In this document: positions 35,774-44,409 of the stretch, in pieces
How positions within the stretch are numbered: the first letter of the stretch is position 1
How the letters are laid out: every line of letters begins with the position of its first letter
DNA from: Kitasatospora xanthocidica
Lineage (GTDB): Bacteria; Actinomycetota; Actinomycetes; Streptomycetales; Streptomycetaceae
Assembly (NCBI RefSeq): GCF_014656195.1
Contig: NZ_BNBY01000002.1
Coordinates: 560,478 to 617,845, forward strand
Length of the DNA stretch: 57,368 nt
Direction of reading: 5' to 3'
Position numbers and translations under genes: made by a program
Notes under the pieces: model-generated
Database searches by the model: none
Told to the model about the DNA's origin: nothing
Seen by the model: the letters and a program-made list of their open reading frames with translations, nothing else

Positions 35774-36712
35774 ATGGACATCGGCGTATTCCTCCCCACC
35801 GGCCAGGACCAATGGGCCGCCCACGACCCCCGCGACCTGATCGGGTTCGCCCGGCGCAGCGAGGAGGCGGGCTTCTCCTCGCTGTTCGTCAACGACTCCC
35901 TGCTGAGCCCGCGGATCGAACCACTCACCATGCTGGCCGCCGTCGCCCCGGTGACGGAGCGCGTACGACTGGGCACCGGCGCCCTGCTGCCGGTCCTGCG
36001 CCGCCCGGTGCAGACCGCGCAGACGCTGGCCTCGGTGGACCTGCTCTCCGGCGGCCGGCTGACGGTGGCCGTCGGCGCCGGCTTCCCCGGGCGCTTCGGC
36101 CGTCCGCTGCACGAGCTGTCCCAGGTGCCGTGGGAGCGCCGCTTCGCCCGGCTGGACGAGACGGTCGCCCTGTGGCGGGCGGTCTGGTCCGGGGCCGAGG
36201 CGTTCCACGGCGAGTTCCACTCCTTCGCCGAACTCCCGCCCGCCACCAAGCCGTTCCGCGCCGGGGGCCCGCCGGTCTGGCTCGGCGGCGCGACCCCGGC
36301 GGCCCTGGCCCGCACCGGGCACCACTACGACGGCTGGCTGCCCTACCCTCCCGAACCGGCCGACTACGCCGCCGGGCTCGAAGCCGTCCGGACGGCGGCG
36401 CGGCAGGCCGGACGACCGACGGAGGCCGTCACCCCCGCCCTCTTCGTCAACGTCCGGATCGACCGCAGCGCCGGCGCCGCCCGCCGGACCATGGACGCCT
36501 ACACCCGCGCCAACTACGGTCTGCCGCTGGCCGACACGGAACGAATCCAGGCCTTCGCCATCGGCACCCCCGACGAGGTCGCCGCCGCGCTCGCCCGTTA
36601 CACGGCGGCCGGCGCCCGGCACGTCGTGGCCCGCCTCGGGGCACTCGAACTGTCCGACCAGCTGGACCAGTTGGAGCGCCTCGCCGCCCTCAGGGCCGGC
36701 GAGTCGTGGTGA
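35774..36712 (+). CDS. F420-dependent (luciferase-like) oxidoreductase
   Basis: A 312-residue TIM-barrel LLM-class protein: MDIGVFLPTG start, GFSSLFVNDSLLSPR, LGTGALLPVLRRPVQTAQTL, then GGPPVWLGGATPAALARTG. LLM members of this type in actinomycetes use coenzyme F420 for hydride transfer. It is divergent from the XRE regulator and shares its palindrome. Substrate is unknown. The first codon follows GGTGCC without a strong Shine-Dalgarno. Confidence 0.9.
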   Translation: MDIGVFLPTGQDQWAAHDPRDLIGFARRSEEAGFSSLFVNDSLLSPRIEPLTMLAAVAPVTERVRLGTGALLPVLRRPVQTAQTLASVDLLSGGRLTVAVGAGFPGRFGRPLHELSQVPWERRFARLDETVALWRAVWSGAEAFHGEFHSFAELPPATKPFRAGGPPVWLGGATPAALARTGHHYDGWLPYPPEPADYAAGLEAVRTAARQAGRPTEAVTPALFVNVRIDRSAGAARRTMDAYTRANYGLPLADTERIQAFAIGTPDEVAAALARYTAAGARHVVARLGALELSDQLDQLERLAALRAGESW

Positions 36713-36787
36713 CCGGGCACCGGCACGCGAACCGCCTCGCCCTCACACGCGCCGGCCACACCCGGCCCGGCCGCAATCACCCCGGCC

Positions 36788-38146
36788 TCACACGCCCCGG
36801 GTCGCCGTGATCCGGCCGTCCGCGATCGCCGCCACCAACTCGCCGTGGTCCGCCCCCGTCCGGTCCGCGTAGCGCACCGCGAACTCGGCCACCGCCTCGG
36901 CGAATGTGTCCGCGCCGCCGAGGTAGCCGGCGATGGCGAGGCGGTCGCCGGTGCGGGCGTGGGCACGGGCGAGGGTGCGGCCGCAGAGGTCGGCGTAGGC
37001 GCGCAGGCCGGAGGGCCGCATGTCGCCGACCTCCACCGAGCCCTTCATGTCGCGCAGTTGGCGACCGTAGAAGTGGCGGCCGGCGACGCCGGTGGTCCAG
37101 CCTAGGAAGATGTCGCTGGCGGCCTGCATCAGGTGCTGGCCGGTGACCACCCGGCGGCCGCCGTGGTGGGTGGCGACCTCGGCGTCGACCAGGGCGGGCG
37201 GCAGGTGGTCCTCCAGCACCGAGCGTCCGGCCTCCTTGAGCTGCAGGAACAGCGGGTCGCGGGCGTCCCGGCCCTCCAGCAGGACGATGAAGCAGCGGGT
37301 GCCGACGCTGCCGACGCCGACCACCTTGGTGGCCGCGTCCACGAAGTGGTAGCGGTCCAGCAGGACCCGTCGGTCTTCGGCGAGGGTGGCCCGGTAGTCG
37401 CTGAACACCTTGCCGATGCCGTGCAGTTCGGTCTTCTTGAGCGGTTCGATCAGCGGTGGCGCGCTGATGATCCGCCGGCGCCCGTCCCGTTCCTCGGTGA
37501 GCTTGCCGAAGGCCTGCAGGCTGGTGCGGCGGCGGGCGTGGGCGAGCTCGGCCTCGGCGCGCTCGCGCTGCCGGGGTTTGGTGAGCAGCGGCACCAGGTG
37601 AGCGGTGTCCACCCGGGCGTACCAGACGGCGAGTTCGCCCATGCCGGCCAGTCGGCGCATCGCCGTCGCGTACCCCTCGACGGCGGCGCGGGCGGCCCGC
37701 CGTACCCGGCGCTCGTCCTGGCCGTTGTCGCGGGCGGCCACGGCCACACTGGCGGCGAGGCGCTTGACGTCCCACTCGAACGGACCGGGGTAGGTCTCGT
37801 CGAAGTCGTTGACGTCGAAGAGCAGGGCGCGTTCCGGCGAGGCGTACACCCCGAAGTTCACCAGGTGCGCGTCACCGCAGAGTTGGACGGTGAGGCCGGT
37901 GTCGGGGGCGGCGTCGAGATCGGCGGCCATCACCGCGGCGGCGCCGCGCAGGTAGCCGAACGGGTTCTCGGCCATCCGCCCGTACCGGATCGGCAGCAGC
38001 CGGGTGACCCGGTCCGCCCCCTGCTGTTCGAGGACGGCGAGCGGGTCGGGCCGGTCGGCGGCGGGGATCCACCGGCCGTGGTCGGAGCGGGAGACGCGGT
38101 CGCGGGCGGCCCGGCCGCGGCGGCGGCGCTCGGCGGGAGTGGTCAT
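36788..38146 (-). CDS. DUF2252 family protein
   Basis: A 452-residue protein with the DUF2252 kinase-like core: LCGDAHLVNFGVYASPERAL, VNDFDETYPGPFEWDVKRLA and GRTLARAHARTGD. GDAHLxNFG and DFDE resemble phosphotransferase catalytic and metal loops, but no reaction is established for the family. It is highly basic at the N-terminus. Convergent with the LLM oxidoreductase gene. Confidence 0.9.
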   Translation of the reverse strand: MTTPAERRRRGRAARDRVSRSDHGRWIPAADRPDPLAVLEQQGADRVTRLLPIRYGRMAENPFGYLRGAAAVMAADLDAAPDTGLTVQLCGDAHLVNFGVYASPERALLFDVNDFDETYPGPFEWDVKRLAASVAVAARDNGQDERRVRRAARAAVEGYATAMRRLAGMGELAVWYARVDTAHLVPLLTKPRQRERAEAELAHARRRTSLQAFGKLTEERDGRRRIISAPPLIEPLKKTELHGIGKVFSDYRATLAEDRRVLLDRYHFVDAATKVVGVGSVGTRCFIVLLEGRDARDPLFLQLKEAGRSVLEDHLPPALVDAEVATHHGGRRVVTGQHLMQAASDIFLGWTTGVAGRHFYGRQLRDMKGSVEVGDMRPSGLRAYADLCGRTLARAHARTGDRLAIAGYLGGADTFAEAVAEFAVRYADRTGADHGELVAAIADGRITATRGV

Positions 38147-38224
38147 GCGGCGGCTCCGTCCGTCGGCGGTCCTCCCCGCGACGTCGGGGGTCCGCGGGTG
38201 CCCCTCCTCGCGACGCTAGGACAC

Positions 38225-38261
38225 GAGTGCCGGAGGGCGCAGCGCACGCCCTCCGGCACTC
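38225..38261 (-). terminator. Strong hairpin after the multicopper oxidase gene
   Basis: A perfect 15-bp inverted repeat (38225-38239 with 38247-38261) with a 7-nt loop lies 85 bp after the multicopper oxidase stop and upstream of the DUF2252 start. Confidence 0.8.
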
Positions 38262-38346
38262 AGCCGTCCGGGTGAAGCCGGTCGGTTCGCCGTGCGGCGG
38301 CCCGCGCCGCGACGGTTCTTGTCACGGCGGGTCTCCGCACGGCGGC

Positions 38347-39942
38347 TCACTGCGCGGTGAAGTCCGCCATCATCGCCATGTCCTCGTGCTCCAGGTTGTG
38401 GCAGTGCAGCATGTACGCCCCCGCGTAGTCGGTGAAGCGCACCAGCACCTCCACCGCCTCGGCCGGACGCAGGTCCACGGTGTCCTTCCAGCCCGCGTCG
38501 TACGGGCCCGGGTCCTTGCCGTCGCGGCCGATCACCTGGAAGTGGTCGAGGTGGACGTGCACCGGGTGGTGCAGGTCGGAGGAGAAGCGCCAGCGTTCGA
38601 CCGTCCCGAGCGCGGGCGTGGCGATGCTCTGACCCGGCTGGTACGGCTCGCCGTTGATGATCCAGCCGTCGGTGCGGCTGCGGCGGAAGGTGAAGTCGCG
38701 GGTGGTGACGGCGTCGGAGGCGCTCAGGTCCTCGACCGTGGCGAGCTTGTCGGGCACCGACGAGTCGTCCTTCACCTGCTTCGCGGAGACGTCGAAGCAC
38801 ATCACCTCGGCGGTACGGCCGCTGCCGAACCGGTTGACCAGGCGCACCCGGGTGCCCGGCTCGTAGCGGGAGAAGTCGACGACGACGTCGAAGCGCTCGG
38901 CGGGGGCGATCTCGATGCCGTCGTGGGCGACCGGGGCCGCCAGCAGGCCTCCGTCGGAGCCGATCTGGACCAGGGCGTCGCCGCCGGCGGGCTGCGGGTC
39001 GAGTTCCAGCCGGTAGAGGCGGGCGTTGGAGGCGTTGAGCAGGCGCAGCCGGTAGCGGAGGCGGTCGACGTCCAGCCGGGGCCAGGGGGCGCCGTTGACC
39101 AGGATGACGTCGCCGAGCACGCCGTTGGCGTACGCGGCGGTGACGCCGGGCTCGCCGAGCGCGGGGTCGCTGGAGGGGTAGCTGAAGGAGCCGTCGGCGG
39201 CGAACGAGCGGTCGGCGATCATCAGCGGCAGGTCGCGCTCGCCGCGCGGCAGCGGCAGGGCGCCCTCCTCGTCGTCCTGGACGAGGTGGAAGCCGGCCAG
39301 GCCGCGCCAGACGCCGGGGCCGGTGTAGCCCATCCGGTGGTCGTGGTACCAGAGCGTGGCGGCGCGCTGCTTGCCCGGGTAGGTGTAGCTGCGCTCGCCG
39401 ACGACGTTGCGACCGGCCGCGTGGTGCATCCCGGGCATGCCCGCCATGCCCGGCATCCCCGCCATGCCGGCCGCGCCCTGGGCGGCGTCCGCCGACGATC
39501 CGACGGGCAGCAGCAGGTCCACCGGGTAGCCGTCGCTGTCCGCCGGGGTGTGCCCGCCGTGCAGGTGGGTGACGGACGGCACCGGCAGCTCGTTGCGGTG
39601 CTTGACCACCGTCGTCCGCCCGGAGCGGGTGACCACGGTCGGGCCGGGGAAGCTGCCGCCGTACGTCCAGGCCTCGGTCTTCACGCCGGGCAGGATCTCC
39701 AGCTTGGCGACCTGCTGGGTGATCTCGTAGTAGTCGGTGGTGCCCTCCGTACGGACCGGCTTCAACACGGCCGGGACCGGCAGCGGGACCCGGAACGCCT
39801 CCGGCAGGTCGAGGCCGCTGCCCAGCAGCCGCCCGGGGCGGCCCTCGGCGAACAGCCGGGCGGCGGAGGGGACGGCGACGGCGACCAGCGCGCCCGCGCC
39901 GAGCACGGAGGCACCGATGCCCAGGAAGCGGCGGCGGTTCAC
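38347..39942 (-). CDS. Tat-exported multicopper oxidase with Met-rich insert
   Basis: A 531-residue secreted multicopper oxidase (CotA/phenoxazinone synthase/bilirubin oxidase branch). Tat signal NRRRFLGIGASVLGAGA. Copper motifs: THLHGGH, WYHDH, HPVHVHLDH and the type-1 cluster HCHNLEHEDMAMM. Between the first two motifs lies a Met-rich insert, GMAGMPGMAGMPGMHH, like the copper-binding inserts of CueO. GTG 39942 overlaps the upstream stop (GTGA) with GGAGG 6 nt before, so it is coupled to the membrane gene. It may serve copper or phenol oxidation. Confidence 0.93.
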   Translation of the reverse strand: MNRRRFLGIGASVLGAGALVAVAVPSAARLFAEGRPGRLLGSGLDLPEAFRVPLPVPAVLKPVRTEGTTDYYEITQQVAKLEILPGVKTEAWTYGGSFPGPTVVTRSGRTTVVKHRNELPVPSVTHLHGGHTPADSDGYPVDLLLPVGSSADAAQGAAGMAGMPGMAGMPGMHHAAGRNVVGERSYTYPGKQRAATLWYHDHRMGYTGPGVWRGLAGFHLVQDDEEGALPLPRGERDLPLMIADRSFAADGSFSYPSSDPALGEPGVTAAYANGVLGDVILVNGAPWPRLDVDRLRYRLRLLNASNARLYRLELDPQPAGGDALVQIGSDGGLLAAPVAHDGIEIAPAERFDVVVDFSRYEPGTRVRLVNRFGSGRTAEVMCFDVSAKQVKDDSSVPDKLATVEDLSASDAVTTRDFTFRRSRTDGWIINGEPYQPGQSIATPALGTVERWRFSSDLHHPVHVHLDHFQVIGRDGKDPGPYDAGWKDTVDLRPAEAVEVLVRFTDYAGAYMLHCHNLEHEDMAMMADFTAQ

Positions 39943-40412
39943 TTGGACACCTCCACCGGCCCACCGGGGCGCGGCAGCCGGCCGCTGCCGTCCGGGGCCG
40001 CACCGGGCAGCGCCGCCCGGACGGGCAGCGGCAGCCGCCAGGCGCCGGCCAGGACGAACAGGATGCCGCTGACCAGCAGCACGCCGAGGGTGACGTGCAG
40101 GCCGAGCGAGCGGGCGTAGCCGGCCGCGATCTGGCCGGTGACCGCGACGGCGAGCAGGAGCGTGGTCCACAGCGGCCAGAGCGGACCCCGGCCGGGCCAC
40201 CGCACCGCGACGGCCACCGCCAGCTGGAGCACCACCACGGTGGCCAGCGTCATCGCGTTGCCCTCGTGGTCCTTCAGGGACTCGTAGGTACCGTTGAGGA
40301 AGCTGCCGGCCAGCATGACCTGGAGCAGGGCCAACAGAGCCAGCGCGGTGGCGGTGGTCCGCAGCAGGACCAGCGGCCAGCGGGGTGCGGGGGCGACAGG
40401 GGGGCTGCTCAT
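39939..40412 (-). CDS. DUF6220-like membrane protein
   Basis: A 157-residue protein with four helices (about 15-35, 53-70, 80-98, 103-122). Conserved His residues in YESLKDHEGNAM and SLGLHVTLGVLL recall cytochrome-b-like or DUF6220 proteins. Its stop overlaps the multicopper oxidase start by 4 bp, implying joint function at the membrane, perhaps electron or copper handling. The link is inferred. Confidence 0.78.
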   Translation of the reverse strand: MSSPPVAPAPRWPLVLLRTTATALALLALLQVMLAGSFLNGTYESLKDHEGNAMTLATVVVLQLAVAVAVRWPGRGPLWPLWTTLLLAVAVTGQIAAGYARSLGLHVTLGVLLVSGILFVLAGAWRLPLPVRAALPGAAPDGSGRLPRPGGPVEVSK

Positions 40413-40466
40413 GTCGGGCTACTCTCTGCTTCGGCGGTCGGGCGGGGCGGGGCGGGCGAGAGCGTA

Positions 40467-40489
40467 GCTGATCTGACATCACGATCAGC
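40467..40489. promoter_or_regulatory. Inverted repeat upstream of the oxidase operon
   Basis: GCTGATC (40467-40473) and GATCAGC (40483-40489) are perfect 7-bp arms around a 9-nt spacer, 55 bp upstream of the membrane-protein start. It is a candidate operator or promoter element; the regulator is unknown. Confidence 0.4.
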
Positions 40490-40558
40490 CCCAATAAAGG
40501 CCTTTGGTCCTTCCGGTTACCCCATTGCGCCTGCTCGGACCGCCTTTGTCACCCGGAC

Positions 40559-40595
40559 GAGGGATGCCCTTGAGCGGTCCTCAAGGGCATCCCTC
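40559..40595. terminator. Perfect 16-bp hairpin, unit 0 of array E
   Basis: Arms 40559-40574 and 40580-40595 pair fully around CGGTC. Its core TTGAG-CGGTC-CTCAA is a repeat unit in which both ends changed together (A to T and T to A). It lies 26 bp before the first regular unit at 40596. Confidence 0.8.
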
Positions 40596-40790
40596 ATGAG
40601 CTTGTCTCATGTCCGGCGTCATGAGCTTGTCTCATGCTCATGCGCCATGAGCTCCTCTCATGCTCCGCGTCATGAGCTCGTCTCATGCTCCGCGTCATGA
40701 GCGTCACTCATGTCCCGCGTCATGAGAGAAGCTCATCACCCACCTCATGAGAGGAGCTCATGACCCACCCCCCCCATGAGCCCCTCTCAT
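40570..40790. repeat. Array E of ATGAG-N5-CTCAT palindromes
   Basis: Units start at 40570 (TTGAG variant), 40596, 40621, 40647, 40672, 40697, 40722, 40747 and 40776; spacing is 25-26 bp except the last (29). The array ends 12 bp from the stop of the ABC permease gene, so it occupies its 3' flank, within the 389-bp gap to the oxidase operon promoter. Confidence 0.92.
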
Positions 40791-40801
40791 CTCCCGCCGT
40801 C

Positions 40802-43384
40802 CTACTGCCGTGCCGCCGCCAGCGCCACCGGCCGGGTCCGCAGCAGCGCCCGGACCGGCAGCCCGGTCGCGCCGAGGCAGAGCAGCACGGCTCCGGCGGC
40901 CAGCGGCAGGGCGAGCATCGGCGGCACGTACGGGGAGGCGTTGGCGACGCCCCGGGTGACCGGCACCAGGGTGATCCAGGCGATCGCCGCGCCGACCGTC
41001 AGCCCGGTCCCGGCCACCAGCAGCGCCTCCCAGCGCATCATGCCGCGCACCTGGCGCCGGGTGGTGCCGGCCAGTCGGAGCAAGGCGACCTCGCGCCGCC
41101 GGTCCAGCACCGTCATCACCAGGGTGTTGGCGGCGCTGACGGCGGCGAACCCGCCGAGCACACCCGCCATCACGGTGTTGGCCCAGCCGCTGAGCTCCAT
41201 GTCCTTGTCGGCCTGGGCGACGAACCCGGCCCGGTCGGTCACGCCGGTCCCGGCGAGCGCGCCCAGCCCGGCGGCCACCGCCGTACGGTCGGCGCCCGGC
41301 GCGTCGGCGACCAGCACCTGACTGTCGTACCCGGTGGTGACGTGCGCGGCGACCGCCGCCCGGGGCAGCACGGCCTGGCCGACGCCGAGCCCCCGGTCGT
41401 ACACGGCGACCACGGCGGGCCGTACGGCGGTGCCGTCGCCGAGCCGCAGCGGGACGCGGTCGCCGACCCCGGCGTCCAGGGCGTCGGCGAGGGTGGTGCT
41501 CAGGGCGATGGTGTCGGTGGCGCGACCGAGGTCGGCGAGCGAGCCGCCGCGCACGTCCAGGTCGAGCACCTCGGGCAGCCGGGCCGGGTCGCCGTCGACA
41601 CCGAGCGCGGGGGCGGAGCTGAGCCGGCCGCCGCTCTCGACGACGAGGCCGGTGCGCAGCACGCCGACGGCGGTGTGCACGCCGGGCACCTTCGCCGCCC
41701 GTTCGGCGGTGCCGGCGGGCAGGCCCGGGCCGGTGGCGCCGATCACGTGGTCGGCGGTGACGCCGGCCCGGACGTTCGCGCCGCTGGTGTGGCTCAGGGT
41801 GCTCTGCAGGATCAGCAGGGTGCCGCAGAAGGCGGTGACCAGGACGATCGGGGTGATCGCGGAGGCCAGCCGACGGGCGTTGGCGCGGGTGTTGTCGGCG
41901 GCGAGCGAGCCGGGCGCGCCGCCGGCCCGCAGCGGGGCGCCGAGCACGGCGGCGGCGATCCGGGCCACCCAGGGGCCGAGCAGGGCGACGGCCAGCATGA
42001 GGCACATGACCACGCCGAGCGCGGTCTGGGCGGCCGCGGCACCGTCCAGGGAGGCGGCGACGGTCGCGACGGCGATGCCTCCGGCGGCGAAGAGCAGTCC
42101 GAGGACGGTGCGCACCTTGCCCGGGCGGGGCGCCTCGACGGCGGCCTCGCCGAGCGCCTCGGCGGCGCGCAGCCTGGACGGCCGGCGGGCGGCCAGGAAG
42201 CCCGCGGTCAGCGCGGCGAGGGTGCAGGTGAGGACGGCGGCGAGCATCGGCAGCGGGCCGACGTCCAGGCGGACGCCCTTCGGGACGGCGCCGCGATCGG
42301 CCAGTTGGCCGAACCACCAGCGGGCGAGGGCGAGGCCGGGCAGGATGCCGAGCGCCGCGGCGACGGGGGCCACCAGCACCGCCTCGGCCGCGATGGTGCG
42401 GCGGATCTGGCGCGGGGTGGCGCCGATGGCGCGCAGCAGGGCGAACTCGCGGGCGCGCTGGCCGGTGGCGAGGGCGACGGTGCTCATCACCACGAAGACC
42501 GCGGTCATGGTGGCGTAGCCGCCGAAACTGCCGCCGAGGCCGATCAGCAGGGTCCGGGCCTCGCCGAGGGCGGGGTGTTCGACGGCGCCGCGGCCGTCGC
42601 CGGAGTAGACCTTCGCGTCGCCGCCGACGGCCTGGCGCACCTGTGCGGCGAGCGCGGCGGCGCTCACCCCGTCGCGGGGCTGGACGGCGATGGCGTCGAT
42701 CCGGCCGGGGTGGCCGGAGAGGCGGTCGGCGGTGGTGTCGGCGAACCAGGCGGTGGGGCCGGCAGCCTGGCTGGCGGCGAGGCCGGAGACCCGGTAGTTC
42801 GCGGTGCCGCCGGGCGCGGAGAGCGTGAGGTTCGCGCCGGGCGCGAGGTGGGCGGCGTGCGCGGTGTCGGCGTCCAGGACCACCTCGTTCGCGCCGGGTG
42901 AGCGGCCCTCGGTCAGCCGGTCGGCCGGACCGGCGATGCCGAGGGCGGCGTAGCCCCGACCGATCAGAGCCGGGGCACCGGCCGGGGCCGAGGTGCCGGT
43001 CAGCGCCGGAGCGCCGGCCGGGGCCTGGCTGCCGCCGGTCGTGGCGGTGAGCGGGAAGGCGGTGTCCGGCCGAGCGGCCGCGACGCCGGGCAGGGCGGTC
43101 AGCCGACCCACCAGCGCGGCGTCGGTGCGGGCCCGTTCCGGGGTGGCCTGCTCCTGGGTCTCGGTGTCCTCGCCGACCTTCTTCTGGATCTTGACGGTCT
43201 GCTCGGCCGCGACCACCACGGGCGCGGAGGCGTACCTGGTGGGCTGGAGGCCGGCGGTCAGTCCGGTCTGCAGCAGCACGCCGCAGGCCGTCACGACCGC
43301 GGCGCCGAGCAGCAGGGCGACCAGGGTGCCCACGAAGGAGGCGGGCCGGAAGCGCACCGAGGCGCGGGCGAGTCCGTTGGTCAC
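40802..43384 (-). CDS. ABC transporter permease (FtsX/MacB-type, duplicated)
   Basis: An 860-residue membrane protein with two FtsX domains. An N-terminal helix (FVGTLVALLLGAAVVTACGV) is followed by a large extracytoplasmic loop (about 45-270), a three-helix FtsX core (TMTAVFVVMSTVALATGQRA; REFALLRAIGATPRQIRR), a second periplasmic domain, and a second core (VSAANTLVMTVLDRRREVAL). GTG 43384 overlaps the ATPase stop (GTGA), so the two form an exporter operon. Substrate may be a peptide or drug. Confidence 0.93.
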   Translation of the reverse strand: MTNGLARASVRFRPASFVGTLVALLLGAAVVTACGVLLQTGLTAGLQPTRYASAPVVVAAEQTVKIQKKVGEDTETQEQATPERARTDAALVGRLTALPGVAAARPDTAFPLTATTGGSQAPAGAPALTGTSAPAGAPALIGRGYAALGIAGPADRLTEGRSPGANEVVLDADTAHAAHLAPGANLTLSAPGGTANYRVSGLAASQAAGPTAWFADTTADRLSGHPGRIDAIAVQPRDGVSAAALAAQVRQAVGGDAKVYSGDGRGAVEHPALGEARTLLIGLGGSFGGYATMTAVFVVMSTVALATGQRAREFALLRAIGATPRQIRRTIAAEAVLVAPVAAALGILPGLALARWWFGQLADRGAVPKGVRLDVGPLPMLAAVLTCTLAALTAGFLAARRPSRLRAAEALGEAAVEAPRPGKVRTVLGLLFAAGGIAVATVAASLDGAAAAQTALGVVMCLMLAVALLGPWVARIAAAVLGAPLRAGGAPGSLAADNTRANARRLASAITPIVLVTAFCGTLLILQSTLSHTSGANVRAGVTADHVIGATGPGLPAGTAERAAKVPGVHTAVGVLRTGLVVESGGRLSSAPALGVDGDPARLPEVLDLDVRGGSLADLGRATDTIALSTTLADALDAGVGDRVPLRLGDGTAVRPAVVAVYDRGLGVGQAVLPRAAVAAHVTTGYDSQVLVADAPGADRTAVAAGLGALAGTGVTDRAGFVAQADKDMELSGWANTVMAGVLGGFAAVSAANTLVMTVLDRRREVALLRLAGTTRRQVRGMMRWEALLVAGTGLTVGAAIAWITLVPVTRGVANASPYVPPMLALPLAAGAVLLCLGATGLPVRALLRTRPVALAAARQ

Positions 43385-44298
43385 GCCGCCGCTCCCACCG
43401 GGCGGGCGGTGAGCGCGACCATCCGGTCGGCGACGGCCTGCGGGCCGGGGTGCGGCAGGTCGTCCACGATCGCGCCGCCGGCCAGGAACAGCACCCGGTC
43501 GGCGAAGGAGGCGGCGACCGGGTCGTGGGTGACCATGACGACGGTCGCGCCCAGGGAGTCCACGGCCTGCCGCAGCAGGCCGAGCACCTCGTGCGCGGTA
43601 CGGGTGTCCAGCGCGCCGGTCGGCTCGTCGGCGAAGACCACGTCCGGCCGGGTGATCAGCGCGCGGGCGATCGCGACCCGCTGCTGCTGGCCGCCGGAGA
43701 GCTGGCCGGGGCGCCGCCGGGCGTGCTGCCCGAGACCGACCCGCTCCAGCAACTCCCGGGCCCGGGCGCGGTCCTGGCGTTCCCCGGCGAGCCGCTGCGG
43801 GAGCAGCACGTTCTGCTCGACGCTCAGCGAGGGCAACAGGTTGAAGGACTGGAAGACGAAACCGATCCGGCTGCGGCGCAGCTTGGTGAGCCGGGTCTCG
43901 CTCAGTGCGGTGATCTCCTCGCCGCCGAGCCGGATCTCCCCGGCGTCCGGGCGGTCCAGGCCGGCCGCGCACTGCAGGAAGGTCGACTTGCCGGAGCCGG
44001 AGGGGCCCATCACGGCGGTGAAGCTGCCGGGTGCGAGCGCCAGGTCGATCCCGCGCAGCGCCTGCACCGCCGCCTCGCCGCGCCCGTAGCTGCGACGCAC
44101 GCCGCGCAGTTCGATCGCGGGGACCGCCTGCGCCGCACCGTACCGGTCGGCGCGGTACGGGGCGCCGACGTTCGGAGCGGCAACGTTCGGAACGCCGACG
44201 TTCGGAACGCCGTCGTACGAAGCGTCGCCGTACGCGTCGGTGGCGTGCGGATCGGTCCCGCGCTCGTCGGTCCTGCGGCGGTCGTGGCGGCGTGCCAT
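43381..44298 (-). CDS. ABC transporter ATP-binding protein
   Basis: A 305-residue ATPase: Walker A GPSGSGKS, Q-loop FVFQSFNLLP, signature LSGGQQQR, Walker B VVFADEPTG, His switch VTHD. It is of the LolD/MacB branch that pairs with FtsX permeases. AAGGAAGG lies 7 nt before ATG 44298. Residues 21-45 are a NVG-VPNV-type low-complexity stretch from DNA repeats (44160-44230), not part of the fold. Confidence 0.94.
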   Translation of the reverse strand: MARRHDRRRTDERGTDPHATDAYGDASYDGVPNVGVPNVAAPNVGAPYRADRYGAAQAVPAIELRGVRRSYGRGEAAVQALRGIDLALAPGSFTAVMGPSGSGKSTFLQCAAGLDRPDAGEIRLGGEEITALSETRLTKLRRSRIGFVFQSFNLLPSLSVEQNVLLPQRLAGERQDRARARELLERVGLGQHARRRPGQLSGGQQQRVAIARALITRPDVVFADEPTGALDTRTAHEVLGLLRQAVDSLGATVVMVTHDPVAASFADRVLFLAGGAIVDDLPHPGPQAVADRMVALTARPVGAAA

Positions 44299-44409
44299 GG
44301 CGGGGCCTTCCTTCGGTTCTGCGTCGCTCGTCGTCATCACGCTCAACGCTAGGAAGGACGGGCTCCCCGAACCATGGAGGTCACCGGCGGACCGGGGGTG
44401 GGGTTATCC

